Shown here piece after piece: positions 35,201 to 50,200 of a stretch of DNA of 64,000 nucleotides. This DNA comes from Notospermus geniculatus (taxonomy: Eukaryota > Nemertea > Pilidiophora > Heteronemertea > Lineidae), in contig NMRB01000203.1 in NCBI GenBank assembly GCA_002633025.1, positions 155,957-219,956 on the forward strand. The letters run 5' to 3'. The notes beneath the pieces were generated by a model. It was not told the origin of the DNA and made no database searches. It worked only from the letters and a program-made list of their open reading frames with translations. Position 1 is the stretch's first letter. Each line of letters opens with the position of its first letter. A program made the position numbers and the translations under genes.

Positions 35201-38200
35201 TGTTTCCAGATTGGCAATCTTCAGACTCGAGTCAGAGAAAGTCAGCAGTCCAACCAGGATCACCATCAGATCCTCAAGTCAGAGCTTGAACGTCGTGATG
35301 AGACAATACAAACGTTACGACGAGAAGTCCTTAAACTTCAGGAAAAGAGGGACCGCATTCTGTCCGAGGTCAGTAATGGACTTTTTCTCTTGTTAATAGC
35401 TGTACATATGCTAGAACTACATCATCATACATGGGTTGACAAGATAGTAACATGTGTTTCTGGCTGTGTTCATATTCAAGTGATGTCAATCTGCGGAGAG
35501 TTTTCTGCCTGAGATGAAATTCATGCAGAACTGGGGCCCGTTTCAAGTGACTTTAAGCTAATGGTACCATTAACTCAATGCATTTTCCATTTGGTTAAAG
35601 GTACCATTACCTTAAAGTCACTTTATGAAACAGGCCCCTGATATCTTTGCTGTGCATACGGGGTAATCCTTTGTTTGCCTCATGACATGGGAAGAACTGA
35701 AAAATAAAATGATGGCCTGGCTTAGTCGTTGTTTTGGAACATTCAGGTTTGTTCCTGTTGCAGTGGTAAAACTTGTTTATTGTCATCATATTTATAGCTA
35801 GACGAAACGGAACGTCACATGCACGATATGGAGGTGGAACGAGATCGTTATAAGGAAGAGGTAACGCCACCTAACACTTGTAGTGTGAAACACCATGGTT
35901 TTGCTCACCTCTCACGTGGCTTGGGTTGTTTGATTTGCATGCTTCTCACTGTTTTATTTCAAGTACCGTACTTCACCACCGTTATCATCTCACCATTTAC
36001 CGTACCGTAGGTGTGACAAGAGTTGTGGTCACGCTCAGCTGAGTTACGGCCACAACCAGCCGATCTTCCTTATTGTCACAACATTTGAATTGTTTGAATG
36101 CACTGGTAGTTTTTCGTTTTATTTTGGGTCAAGACCTTTCCTATTGAATGACATCAATAGCAATTTGACTGCTGGGATATTGGCAAATTTCCTCTGCCAA
36201 GTTTCCTCTGAAGTAGCATATGAGAGGTGGTCTAGGAAAACCCGTCGGATGTCGCGTTTTAGGAAAGTGTTAATGGCCTTGCTGAACCAGCATATTTCAA
36301 TAGCTGAAATGTACCACGTAACAGGTGAACAGTAGCAGATCAGTGCACATGCAATCTAACAACCCTTGTTGATCACTCAGCGACTTCAGACAGGTTTTCC
36401 TAGACTGCCACACATATGGGCTAGCTTGTCCATTTTGGGTAACTTCCACTTGTTACTGTCGCTAGCATCTCTGAAGCCGGCAGCACACTAGGCAGTATTG
36501 CAAGCGATCTCCTCGCCAGCCACCACAGACTAGACAATATTGTCTTAGGTATTGTATGACAATGGGCGAATGTTGCTGGTGAGAGGATTCCACGCATCGC
36601 TGTCCAGTGCGCACCTGGGGTCAACAGCCGATTTTGCTCGCTTGCAATATTCCCTTGTGTGCTGCCGGCTTTAGATTACTGCAATCTCCGACCAGGACCC
36701 ATGGAGGACATATCTCCAGGTTCCCTTGATGCTGCTCCTTTCAAAACGTCCTGATCAGGCTATGACAAAGGTTTCAGAATACTGTGTATTAAGCTTATAT
36801 CATAAGTTTAGAGGGAATTGTATTTTAACTTTAGCTGCATTGGTGCATACTGCATGGCTTACACATTAGCTGATCTCACTTCACAGGTTGTGGCACTACA
36901 CTGTATGGGGTGCCCAGAAAAGTGTCCTTGAGCAATAACATTTTAATTGTTTTCATATTGTTCATGTGACACTTCCTCTGGGCACTCATAGTGAAAACAA
37001 TTGATAAATTGCAACATTTAACCATAATGCCATTGTCTTTTTTGTGTCCACATGCTAGGCTTTGTCCCTTAACCTCTTAACTAGGTGTTCAGTTGTCAAA
37101 GATGTTGTCCTCAATGACAGGTACAATAATCTGGGTAATTTTTGTGCCACACACTTAATACTTGTATTTATTAAAGGGCCACAGTATTCCTTCTCTATCC
37201 TGAGTTAAGGGAGACCTCTATTGACAGTGCTGTTAACTACCGCTTATCGACCTCGCCCCATGTAGAGTAACTCTCGTTCCTAGGGTATCCACGTGTGCAT
37301 TGTATTGTAATCGTACATTCTCCAACACTGGGGCGAAAGGCAAAACAACAGTTTTGGAGAATGATGCAGCCACTGCCAGTGGCGCTAGCTATCGACAAAA
37401 TTGGCAATAATGTGGCCTTTTAATACCTGAGCTGAGATGTCTGGCATGACTTAACCCACATACCAATGACTTAGACTATCTGTGCAGCATTTTCTCTTTT
37501 GACGAACACAACACTTCCGATAGAATTGGTTATGCTACCTCTTCGGGAGGAATACCTACCTACCTTCATGGTTCGCACCCACATATGGAACCATTTCCTG
37601 CTTTCAACGTAAACTTCTTTTCTTCAGCTCCACGGTGTTGAATCTCATGCTCACAGCATCATCACCGAATTGGAAACGACCAAAAGACAACTTGAGGAGA
37701 CCAAGGCTGAGGTCAGTATCTATAGCCAAATCAAGAGGAAACTTTGATCAATTCGTGTGATTTTGACTTCATTTGTCCTCTGATGAGTACCGCTTTGGTA
37801 TTGTAAATCTTGATAACTCATGATAATACCAGTAGATCCCCTCCTTTTTATAAATTAGAAGGTTTGACAGGCGTTATTTTGGTGTAGTGCTGTCTTGCCT
37901 TTCACTGGCACTAAAGGTGTTGGTACCAAGATAACACTCTGTTGATTGAAAAGCTTGATGATATATTGTGCTGTTATCTACTCGAGCAAGCCAATTATCA
38001 TTTTATTAACTGATAAGCACTGTGATTTTAACATGTTATAAATTTGATATCAGGCAAACGCTCGTGCAAAGGATTTTATCCGACTGGAGACTGATTATCA
38101 GTCGGTCAAAGCTGCACATGCAGATTCCCTCTCACAGGTAACACTAACTTTCCTGAATTTCCACGCATGTGTCTAGTCTAGTCTTGGCTTTCTAACATAG

Positions 38201-41200
38201 AATAGATGGGTATTAACTAATGTATCCCTTGTAGACGAGATTAAGAACTTTTTCGGGTTTCTCTGGGAACATTTCCTCATGGTCTTCCTCTTTTATAGCC
38301 CAGAGTAAATAGTTTGTCTTTAAATTTCAGAAGTTGCCATCTTTGTATCTCTCCTCTACGAAGTCACGATCATGAATCATTAGCTGACATGACGTGCAAT
38401 ACATTTTGTATTTCTGTATGTCACGATAATCTAAATGCTTCAGATACTAACCCATGCCCTGCTTTAAATCAATGCTTGTAATCGTTTCAGTTGTGTTCAC
38501 TTTGTCAATGAGATAGAAATGTCTGCAATGCTTCATGTGTTTATTACTGTGTTAGCACTAGTGTGCTTTATGTGGAAAGTCAAGAGTTCTTCACTAGCCA
38601 TTTTTGCCTTGTGTCTGAGAGGCTAAAAGATGATTTTGGCACTTACCACCAGGCTATAAAAAATGTGGATTTTTCAGTCATCATCAACCCATTTCTTCTT
38701 TAATTGCTACTATGAAAAGTGGCTGAGGGAATGCAGAGTTTTGCATTTAAAACCTATCATTGTGAAAGTCTCAGTCAGAGGCTCTGTCAAAGGGTCATTT
38801 CAACAATAATCCATCATCTCTATGGTGTTATTTTCAGGTTCAGAAGTTGACCAACAGCCTGCAGAAGTTGCAGGTATCCTCAAAGGAAACAAGGGATGCA
38901 CTTACAGCTGAGGTGAGCAATTGCTTAGAGGAATTTTCCCCAAATCATCCTTTTTAGAGCCTTAAGCATCCACTTGTGAAGAAATAGCTCCCCATATCAT
39001 GGTCACTGGTATCTGGTAAAGCAGAGAAATCAGTGATTCATAAACCCTGCTTATAGGCTGCATTTTTGCGCAGAAGTTAAAAAAATGCCCTGCCGTTTTA
39101 ATGTGCACTAATGCATTTTCTACAAAAGCAAGATGCCATGTCATGCTTTTATATTGAGTTCTCTTTTCTATTCCCTCTTTTACAAAGTCTCTATAATCAT
39201 GTGACTGTCAAGTTTCGTTGAATGCTATGTGCTTGGCAATTGCTCAAATCACTTGTCTCTCATCATTCCAAGCTATGAAAATTTGGTTGACATTAACAAG
39301 TCAGCAATCAAGCGTTGGGGTGTTTAGTTAGCAGTTAGCATTTCCAATTAGCACCTTACTAGGCCGAGCCCAGATAAACTCACTGTTATCAAGCATTTTG
39401 TTTGGTCAGGATTTTGAGTGGCAAACTTACCAAGGGATAAACTTAATTGCAGTTAAGGAATTTTGTGGCCCTGTAAGGGATTTTGAGGCCCTGAAGCACA
39501 TGTACATGTAGGAGCAGATTTCCCCCGTGTTCATTTTTAGCAAGTATGTGCTAGTATCAAGTGGTGCTATGGATGTATATATTCTTGAAGATATTTATGA
39601 TGGTTATGTTGTGGTAAGTTTTGTGTTTGTTCTCGTGCTTTGAGACTCATATTGATTTTGACATCAATTTTTTTGTTGCTGTGTGGGAAGTGAGGTGTAG
39701 CTCTCAATACTCTATGGAATATTCTGTAGGTACCTCTTCCTGTGATCGGATTGTGCTCACCTCAGCCTCAGCTGAACTGCTGGCATCGCCCTTTTAGTTC
39801 CTGGAATACAAAATGAAAAGAGAAGGAATTCTGTGCTAGAATTCAGTGATTTCTTATGCTATCCTGGCATCAGCCAGTTTTCTCCGTCATATCACACCCC
39901 AACTCACTACAGGAGGAGCACTGAATTAGGCCATGGAGGAATTCCTCCATGGTTTAGGCCTAATCCTAGCTTCTTCACTGCTGTGTGTTTGTGTTGAGTC
40001 TCTGCAAAAACTGAAACCATGACACAGTGTCATGACTAAAAATGTCAATGGCTTCAGTTCAAATCCATTCCATCAATGTTCCAGAAGATTCCCCAAAATT
40101 ATCCCTTTTGCACCTGTTTCCATTCATTCCCGGAAGGGTTTTCACCAAAACTGTCCATATGATTCTTCAGAGCCAAAAATGTACAGATGAAGTTCCAAAC
40201 TGAATTATTAAATGTCAAGAGGTGTTTATCATGAGACTTTTGTGCTCTACGGGGAGAGGTGCCTCTGAGCTACAGCTCAGAGGGGCTATTGGGTTATTCT
40301 GGTGCACTGCATGCATCAAAACTTTCTTTGTTCTGTATTTGGCTCTTTCTCTCTGATCCAAATCTTACTCAAGGTCAAAAGAAAGAAAAACGATTATAAT
40401 TGTCTGGGTCTTTGGAACCGTGTTGGTGCCCTGTTAGTTCCACTTATCTACTTTTCCTGTTTTCCTGTGTTTGCAGACAGCAGACTCTTCACTGCTGTTG
40501 ATGCCTTTGGGGGGGCGAAAGCCGTGGCCATCGGCTTCAGAGTTTAGCCCAAGGTGACAAGGAGTGATTATCCTTCCACAGTCCAGTGCATATGTTAGCT
40601 TTAAGGATATTATGCCCAGGGTCCATATTCATAAAACTACTTAAGTCTAAGTGTGACACTTATCCTTTGTTCAACACAAAAGATAAGTACATGTATGACC
40701 TTTTGACTTAAGTGTGTTTGTGAATATGGACCCAGGGGCCTCAATTGACACCTCTTCACGGCTGGCTTAGTGACAGATGTGCACCCCTTGTACACAGATC
40801 ATCCATGTCTACAAACAACAGTTTGTAGTTCATGTAGAGCCCTATGATGCGAAACTTCCATGGCTGGAAATTAAGGCGTCTTTCTAACTGACAGTTACGT
40901 AGAGACAAGAATTGTCAGTACATCTTGGAAGCTGATTCACTAGATTATGGTGATTGATGTGTAGAGTGTACTGATTCAGTGATATGCCCAGGTTAAAATT
41001 TCGGGGATGTATCCCAGTCCATTACGCCGGGGTAGGTGAACATGTGTATTGGACGTCGTTGTGCTGACCTCTCATAGGTAGCTGAAAGTGGACTGGTGCA
41101 GTGGTCAGGGTGTCAGGGTGGTCCAGTCAAACCGCCAATTTGTACCCTCAACTGGTCTGAAAAGTGAGAGCTGAATGAGCGCTACTACTTGATTTCCCCA

Positions 41201-44200
41201 GAAAGGTTTCTGGACAGACTGGGGGTAAATGCAAACCATGCTGATTGGAGTGGATATCAGACTAGAAACCGAAACCTTTCTGTTTCTTACAATTTAGCTT
41301 TTGATTCTACATGTACATGTACATCCTATTTTTCTGCTGACCATTTTCTATGACTTTCCATTCCATCATTTACTTCCAGGTTGCCGAGCGACACGACACG
41401 GTGGTAAAACTAAAAGCCGATGCGAAGTCATTTGAAGAGAAACACAACGAAGTCCTAGCGACGGTGAATCACCGTGGAGAAGTTATCAAACAACTGCGAG
41501 AGGAAATTAAAGAGGCAACGGCACAGGCCAAAGATTATCAGGAACAATCACAGCACAGAGATCGGGAACTTTCTGCTATTTCTTTGAAGTATCAAGAGCA
41601 ACTCAATGAGGTATGTCAATTTCTGGCTGACCAAAAGCACACTGCCTGGGATGGGCCATGAAAAACCATGGTTTTTGCAATGCAAATGCTAGGAAATTGC
41701 ATGCAAGAGTTGCAACTTGTCAAAAATTTCTTAACACGGATAACTTCTTGACCATTTGGTCAGCAGCGTTTTGCTTCCAGAGGTTCATGCTGTCCTCTTT
41801 TTGGGTGTGTGTCCTGGATTTGGCCCTGTTGCATGAACTTTTGCTGTCAGTGTTGTGGATAAAAAAGGAATGTCCCACATTTCATTGGTTTTGATCGAAA
41901 ACTGGTCTTATTTGCACTCAAGATTTAATGTGCTAGAACCAGTGATGCATTTTCCAGGTTGGCGAGTACCCGGTACTCATAAATGGAATACATGTACTTG
42001 AGAATTTTGTTACGTGCTAAATATTGGTGGTGTAATCTCCTGTTTCAGAAGTGGTTTCTAAAGGATACTTTATTAACTTTGTGTAAAACATCATCATGGA
42101 TTTCCAAAATGGTATTCTGCATTCTCCCATCGCAGGGCTTTGGTCTCCTTTCTCTTTATACACTCGCACAGTTTGTCTGTGTGAGTGGATGAAGAGGAGC
42201 GAGGTAGAAACCCCTGCTGTGGGAGGGTGGCTATTCTGAGTTTTGCTTGGAGTGAAAATGAGATTATTAGCATGATTTAACGTCTTCATTTGTGAATAGG
42301 TTTTCCTGATCTATTAGCTTTCCTGGGGCCTGTTTCATGAAGTGACTTTAAGGTATTATGTGGTACCTTTAACCAAATGGACAGTGCATTGAGTTAATGG
42401 TAGCATTAGCTTAAAGTCACTTTATGAAACAGGCCCCTGATCTACATGTATTAGATTTTCCTGATCTATTATGTTTATGATGCATTTCTGTGTCAATTAA
42501 TTATTGCTGAAAGGAGCACAAACCACCTTCTCTCAGGGGACAAGTGATAACGTGTCTTACAGGGGTGAGTCCCTCATTCTGAATCTGATCTACAACCTGT
42601 ATCAGTTCCATGGTCAATGTTTTAGTTGTGAACCTTTCCTTTCTTGTGATAGCATTTCACTCATAGAACTCGCATTATAATCTATCACTTTGAAGCCCTT
42701 TAGAAATTGAATTGAAAATTTGACAGTTTAAGTTATATCCTTCTCACAGACATGACAGATAACCATAGTCAAGAATTTCCCCAGAACACACATTTTGAGG
42801 TTTTGTTTATCTGTGGTTGGTTGGTATTCAGTGCGTTAAAGCGGATTGTTCGCATCTGTCCAAAGTGAACCAAAAACAACCCGTTTTATTCGTAACAACA
42901 ACTGGTAAATGCATTGCGGCGGCCGCTCCGGAAACTGTTCTGTGGAATCTTGGACTCGGCGCGAATAGTCCGCTTTAATATGCAGGTTTTATGTTTTATG
43001 ATGTGTTTGAGAAATTGTTTTGAATTTTATATAATGACCAATGCCAAAATCATTGTCATATGTTGGTGTTTCCTATTGCCCTATAGCCTACATTTAGATG
43101 GTGCTAGTGAATGTGAATACGGTACATGTGTTTTATGAGTATATGTAGTTTTGTTGCATATTTGTCGGATATTGCGAGACAACCACTGATTTTATACTGT
43201 CAGGCATGGATCCAAGGGGGCGCACCCGGCGCATGCCCCCCTTTCGGCCAACAAATCTGTAAAATCGACCATGAAATATCTGAAATTTGGAGCAAATCAT
43301 TGAAATTCACCGCAGATTTCAGTGTTTTCAGCACAGTACGCCCCCTCTTTCCCGAAATCCTGGTTCCGCCCCTGACTGTTAACAAAAAACATTACCATTT
43401 TCACCAGTCATAGAATTCTGGACCTGTAAGACACAGCTGTCAGCAGATTGCATATTCCTGTCATCTGCTTCTCTCATCCTCATCCTTGACCTTTGTTCTT
43501 TCCAGATCGATCGCCTCCAAACTCGTATTCAAGAACAGGAACTGACCAACAGTCAACAAGAGACGATTTTCAAAACAGAAGCTTCTGACCTGAAGGAGCA
43601 AATTGACCGGTTGACATTGGACATAAACATCTTGCACAATAAATTAGATATCTCACATGAACAGGTAAGTATTCACCATGCCAAATTTTCAAAAATTCTC
43701 CATCTAACTAAACACAATGACATGTAGATCCATATTGCTTACTGGTAGTTGCTGTAAATGGAAGATTCAATCATTGTTTGTTCTTTTTTCAGCTTGAGTC
43801 CCGTGACGATACCATCAATAAACTGAAGGTTGAGCTACAGGATGATCAAGACTGCCTGGCTAAACGTGACGCAACAATCCAGAGGCTTGAGAAAGAAACT
43901 GACAAGGAGCGAGATTTGAATAGGAAACTCAGTGATGAGGTAAGGACTTGAATGTTGACGGTTGGCTCCTCCCAGAATTCTGTTCAGTTTTAGCTTCCTT
44001 ATGATCAGAAATAAAGCCGGGTGTGTAGGTTATCTTGGAACAATCAAAATCAGCTGTTTTGTCCTCGGCTTCTTTACACTTACATTTGACCTCCTATTCC
44101 AAGTTTGTGACATTCTTTTATAGCTTGCAAGACAAGAGATCAACCTCCGTCAGACAGAAGATGACCTACAGACGACACGTTCACATTACAAGTCTGCAAT

Positions 44201-47200
44201 AGAGGACAATGGCCGCCTAGAGGCACGCATACAGGCATTTGCTATCAATGCACAGAGTGAACAGGATTGCCTTACAGAAGAGGTGGGTACTGTACTTCTT
44301 GAGGTTGCTACTTCCACAACTTCAATTCAACTTGTACTTGCCAAAGACAAAATATGAAAGATGTTGTCGCCAACGTACCATGACATGATCAGTCCCCAAA
44401 GTGTGCGATTTCAGTATTCTTTTACAAGATGCATTTATAACCTACTTTCTATTGTGTCATGTTTATTTCTTGCAGGTGCAACATCGCGAGCTGACGATCC
44501 ATCAATTGAAGTTGGAGCAGATGAACCTTCGAGAGTGTCTCAGCAAGGCGGAGGAGAAAATCTCACTTCAGGAACGTGAGATTGACCACCTTAACTTACA
44601 GAAAAGGACGGCTAGTGCTGAGGTAAAGGAAGAATGCCACTTCTTGATTGGTTCAAATGCTGTCACATGACTGAGTCGCATTAGCTTTGTGGTCTTTGCC
44701 ACATGTTTAGATTTGCTTTTCTATCACCTCTTCAGATTTGCTGTTTCTACCACCTGTTTAGATTTGCTGTTTTTACCACCTGTTTAGATTTGCTGTTTTC
44801 ACCACCTGTTTAGATTTGCTGTTTTTACCACCTGTTCAGATATGCTGTTTTTACCACCTGTTTAGACTTGCTGTTTTTACCACCTGTTTAGATGTACTGT
44901 TCGTACCACCTGCATAGGTTTGCTGTTTTCAACACCTGTTTTAGATGTGTTTGGCAGGTGTTTAGATACTGTTTGTTCACAAACCCGTCTCTTTGTAGAG
45001 TGAAGGAAAAGATGAGGCCATCAGAAATGTTGAGCAACAACTGAAGGAGAGTAAAGAGAAATCTGCAGCTCATATGGAGGATATTGGTCGACTTGAGGAT
45101 CAGATGAGGGACCTGAACATGGAGACCACCCGATACCAAGCACAGGAAGAGAATTTGAATCATAATGTAAGTGGAAAATCTGATTTGTTAACTAACCATT
45201 TACGGGTATTACTAGTACATCTTTTTACATTGTATTTCCCAAAATACGAAATATCGAAGTTGGAATTTAGCATGTAAATGCAGTGGAACCTTTCTGTGTG
45301 GGCACCTCTGCCAGGTGGACATCCTTAAGTGAAGAAGACAGAAGTTCAGTACTGTTTCGTCTTAAGTCTATAATCAGGACACTTTCCAAGTAGGGACAGA
45401 ATTTGTTAGTCTGAAAGGTGTCGTTTAATCACATGACGATGAAGTAAGGTCTGTTATGGAGAGGTTCCACACAATTTAATTGTTTAATGTACCGGTAAGC
45501 TGATTTTGATGTTATGCAGGAGAGAAAACAGTAACTGTAGAGTCTTTCTGCAGAGCTAAAGATACTGCTGTGTTTTGGGCTTTCCTAAGTTGACACAATT
45601 GGTAATCAAAGTCACATATTTCACTTTGTAGATTAAAATGAAAGAGGAACTTATAGACCAGGTAAAAGCTGATGCCGACATCCTCAAGAGACAGCACAGA
45701 GAACTAGTCGTCAAGTTACAGCATCGTGACGAGATGCTGCAGAAACTAAGTGCTGAAACAAATAAATTTAGGCAGAAGAACCAGGATAAAGCACAGGAGG
45801 TAATATTTTACAGATTGGCATGATCAGTCTTCTGAGAATCTGCTCAATATCATATTGTTGACTAAAATTTATCTCGTGGGATTTCTGTGTGCCACATCTC
45901 CAAGGACATATGGTAGGAGGGTTGAACTCTAAATCCTTCGCACCTAGGACAGATAGTAGGAGGGTTGAACTCTAGACCCCTTACGCTGTGAACTGACAGT
46001 ATCGACACTGTTCAATCAGGGTTCGTATGCATCCTGGAAAACCTGGAATGTCATGGAATTTTGAGTTAACAAAATCCAGGTCTGGAAATCCTTGAAAATC
46101 AGCGAAATTACCAAGATGCCCTGGAATTGTCATGGAAAATCGAGTCCCTTTCAAAGAAGAAAACAAAATCATCAAAGTAAAGACTATCTGTGCATCAATT
46201 TGGCGGCGAGTCAGTTTGGGAGAGTACATGTATCTTGAAATTTTGTGCTTTCCATGCCACAAAGTGTCCTAGAATTTTGCCATTCCTGCCCTGGAAAGTC
46301 CTGGAAATGTCATGGAAATTTGGGAGACAGGAGGTGTACAAACCCTGTTCAATAGTGTCGATACTAGACCATCAGTAGTGACAAGAATAGACCTTTGCCA
46401 AAGAAGACATTTCAAGAACACTTTTGCTGACTAGCATTCTGCTCATCTTTTTAGCTGCACAAACAGTCTGATACCATCAAGAAGTTACAAGAAGCCCTGA
46501 CCCAGTCACAACTCGACCTTGAGGACACCAAGAGACGGGCTGATGATGAAATCAACCAGAGGGAGGAGAGCATCAAACAGCTGCAAGAAGATTTGGTCGA
46601 GTCACAGACCCAATACTCTGCTTGTTATGATGAGGTTAGGTCATACACACGTCAGTGCTTAGATTTAAAAAAATTGAGGTGTGCAAGTGCCAACTTGGGG
46701 CATTATACATGTAGCTACTCATCCATCATTCATCAATACTGGGCAAATACATGTATGCATTATGTAGGAGGAAACTGGACTCCCCAGAAAGAACCTACAA
46801 TATTGAGCACAGATCGCCCTTTCTAACACAAAAAGCCACTGGAACGACCGGAGATTGAACCCGTGGCCTCATTGGTGTCAGGTGAGAGGTTTTCACTGTG
46901 CCACCCTGGCAACCCGAATGAAAAGTGGAGTCATGGTGGACGATTGATCAGAAATTGTGCTACTTTTGGTATCTGATGCTGAAAAAACTGACCAGTGTGG
47001 ATAATGCTGACTCTTCTTTTTCCAGGTTATTCGCCAGGAGGACTTCATTGAGAAGTTGAAAACAGAAAATTCAGACATGAATGAAACCATTCAACAGCTT
47101 CAATCAGATGTGCTTAAACTACAGGATAAGGTTCACCATGTTGAACTCGAGTTGACCATCTCGCAAGAAAAACATCGGACCTGTCAGAAGGAGGTCAGCC

Positions 47201-50200
47201 ATCGTGATCAGAACATTGTTAAAATCAAGACAGAGTTGGACACGGCACAGCAGAAATACAATGGTGCCCTTGAAGAGGTGAGAATTGTCAATGGAGACAA
47301 ATTGTTCAGGGTCGGGACGAACTTTGGGGGGGATGAATTGTGTGGGGACGAATTGGCCGGGGACAAATTATCCAGGGACGTATTGTCCTAGAGCCCCTGG
47401 TTCTACAGTCAGCATATTTACTCTCTCCGAATGTAATTATAATTAAAGTGTAAAATGTATAAGGCTGGGTTTACATTGAGGCACACGCGACACAAACACG
47501 CAGGCGAAAAATGGCTTCATCAAGGATTCATCCCCATGAAACCTTTGTTCGCCTGCATGTTCGTGTCACCTGTGCCTCGATGTAAACTCAGCCCAAGGGA
47601 CCAAAAATGGTACAATGTAAAATAACTTATTTCAGTTGACTATCCGTGACACGGAGGTGCAGCGTCTGAACACAAGACTGAAGGAGACACAGAGTGAGGT
47701 CAGACAGATGATCTCGCAGCTTGAACTCAAGGAAGAGAAGGTAAAGTTCTGAATATGGTGGATGGAAGACAGTGTTGAGTTCTTTGTAGTTTTAGAATCT
47801 TTTTCCCTAGCTGTTCCTCATTGGGTTCTTTTCCTGTTTTGTAGATTGCAAATGGAGAGAAGACAATATCCCAGCTGCACCACGATCACCAGATCTCACT
47901 CCAGGAGATCAAGAACCACATGAAAACGATCGACCAGTTGAAAGCCGACCTTCAGATGGCCCGGACGTCGCACACCGAGGAAGTCTCACGATATCAACAA
48001 GATATTCAGATCCTCCAAGAAGAGGCTGAAGCTGTGAGAGGAGAGTTACGCGATCAGCACCAGATATGTACGGATCAGAGGTCGGCAATTGACGCCATGC
48101 AGGAGGAGATTGGAAGGTCAAGGGCACTCCTGGAACAGGCAGATTGTGAAGTATGTGAAATAATAGCAGACGACACAGAGCTGTTTCCTGACTAACTCTC
48201 AGGTCTCAAGAATTGTCACAGTGCTAACACTGTGCCAAATATTGAACCAGGAGTAATGAGCTATAACTTGCACATTAGACAATACACCGATTTCACATCT
48301 CGCACGATCGCAGCGCCCCTGGTAGAATTTCTGACGGCCACTTCCGTTTTCAACCTCACTACCAGGAGTATGGGCGAAAAGTTCCTGGATCGAGGTTGTA
48401 TTGTGCACTTTGGTTCCCAATGCCGCCACCAGGGGATGGCTCCCTGGCGGCGGTATCGGGAACCAACCTCGACCTAGGAAATATTTGCCTTACTCCTGAT
48501 AGTGAGGTTGAAGACGGAAGTGGCCGTCAGAAATTTTACCAGGAGCGCTGCGATCGTGCGAGATGTGAAGTGGGTGTATATTGGGTGATTTGTAGCCTAT
48601 GTAATATAGGAGGAAACGGGAGCATCTGGAAGAAGCCTACGCTGTCAGAGTTGGCCTCTATCATCACATGAGTACTGGGCCAACCAGGAATCAAACCTGG
48701 GACCTCAGAGGTGACGGTACTAGATGTTTCCACTTCGCACACTGAGAGCCGGAATCATTATTCGTGCACATTTCATTCCAGGTCGCCCGCCAGCAGGATA
48801 CAATAAGGCACCAGGAGGTTGTAATCGGAGAGTCACGTCAGCGGATCATGATCTTAGAAGACCAGTGTGAACAGCAGAAAGAGGTGGCGATGAAGCTTGA
48901 GGAGGGTCTGAATGAGTATAAACAGAAGTGTAACCAGATGTCACATCAGCTCGTCCACCTCGAGGAGACGGTCAGAAATCTCCAGGAGAGGTTAGCCGAA
49001 GGGAGAAGTAGGGTGAGTTATCCTCAAATTAAAGGGAATTAGTCGCAGCCGTCAAAAATGACACTAAGAATAATTTCGTGGCCCACAAAATTCACAATTT
49101 CATAATTACAAATTTCGTATTTACTGTTGGCAGGACAAATCTTAACTTTCTGTCCTTCGAAAGCTTTTCACTTTGTTTTCGTATGATTTAATGTCGATGT
49201 TGTGTTCTCCTTCAGGAAATGGAAGCAGATTCCTGTATAGAAAAACAACAACTGGAGCTTGAAAACTATTCAAAACAGTTGGAGGACAGAACTCAGCAGA
49301 TAGCTCACTGCGAGGACATCATCGAACAGCTGACAAATGAGCTGAATCTTTCACAAGACGAGCTCCGTAAGACGTATGAAAAACTCAGCAAGGCTGAGGA
49401 TTCTGTTGTTCAGCTTACGGACAGGCTTGAGGAGAGACAGCGTGAGGTAGGCTGAGAATTTTTGATAGTTGCATACTGAAAAAATTCTTCCCATTCTTCG
49501 ATTACCAGTTTCTGATTTTGTACTGTTGTAAAAGAAGTGCATACCTCTGCGTCAAGAAACATTTTGTCTGTTTTATGCAAAACTGGGTGCTTTTTTGTGC
49601 AAAATCTGTTCTATCTTACACTTTGTCATATTTTCTTCACTCAGCAGGAGTGAATTCTCATTTCATTGACACTCTTCAATCTCTGTTCTGTCTCCACACA
49701 TCCACTGTTCATTAATAAACTGATACACAGGTATTGGTAATACACTTTAACTGAATTCCATTTGGCACAGAATTCTGACCGGAGCGGCTCTAAAATGCTC
49801 TACTGTCAGCTGATCAGTAAAAGAGCATCTTCTGACAGAATTCTGTGCAAATCGATCAGAAAATAACCAATTTTGTATCTCTAGGAGGATTATCTGAGGG
49901 AACGTTTGGGTATTAGGCAACGCTACAAATACCCAATGAGTGTAAGACATTTTATCTCGTTGCCCGCCTGTCCTGCTTTGAATGTCTTGCCAAGGTGTTG
50001 GATTTAGCATAACTCGCCGTGAAGATGATGGATTATCATTTGTATAAGAGAAGTGCTATGTGCATGATAACAGCATGTCTTCCAAACATGACTAGGCCCT
50101 TGGATCTGTAATATCTGCGAGATTGATCTGAGCCAATTTTCCTAAGGAAACCTATTGATTTGTAAAGAACTCACCATCAGTGACTAACCACTGGTATGGG

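Noticed and set aside
40302-40547. Open frame of 81 codons as an extra coiled-coil gene exon
   Set aside because: Hydrophobic, Cys-rich composition, contains no heptads, and its borders lack matching phase-0 splice sites.
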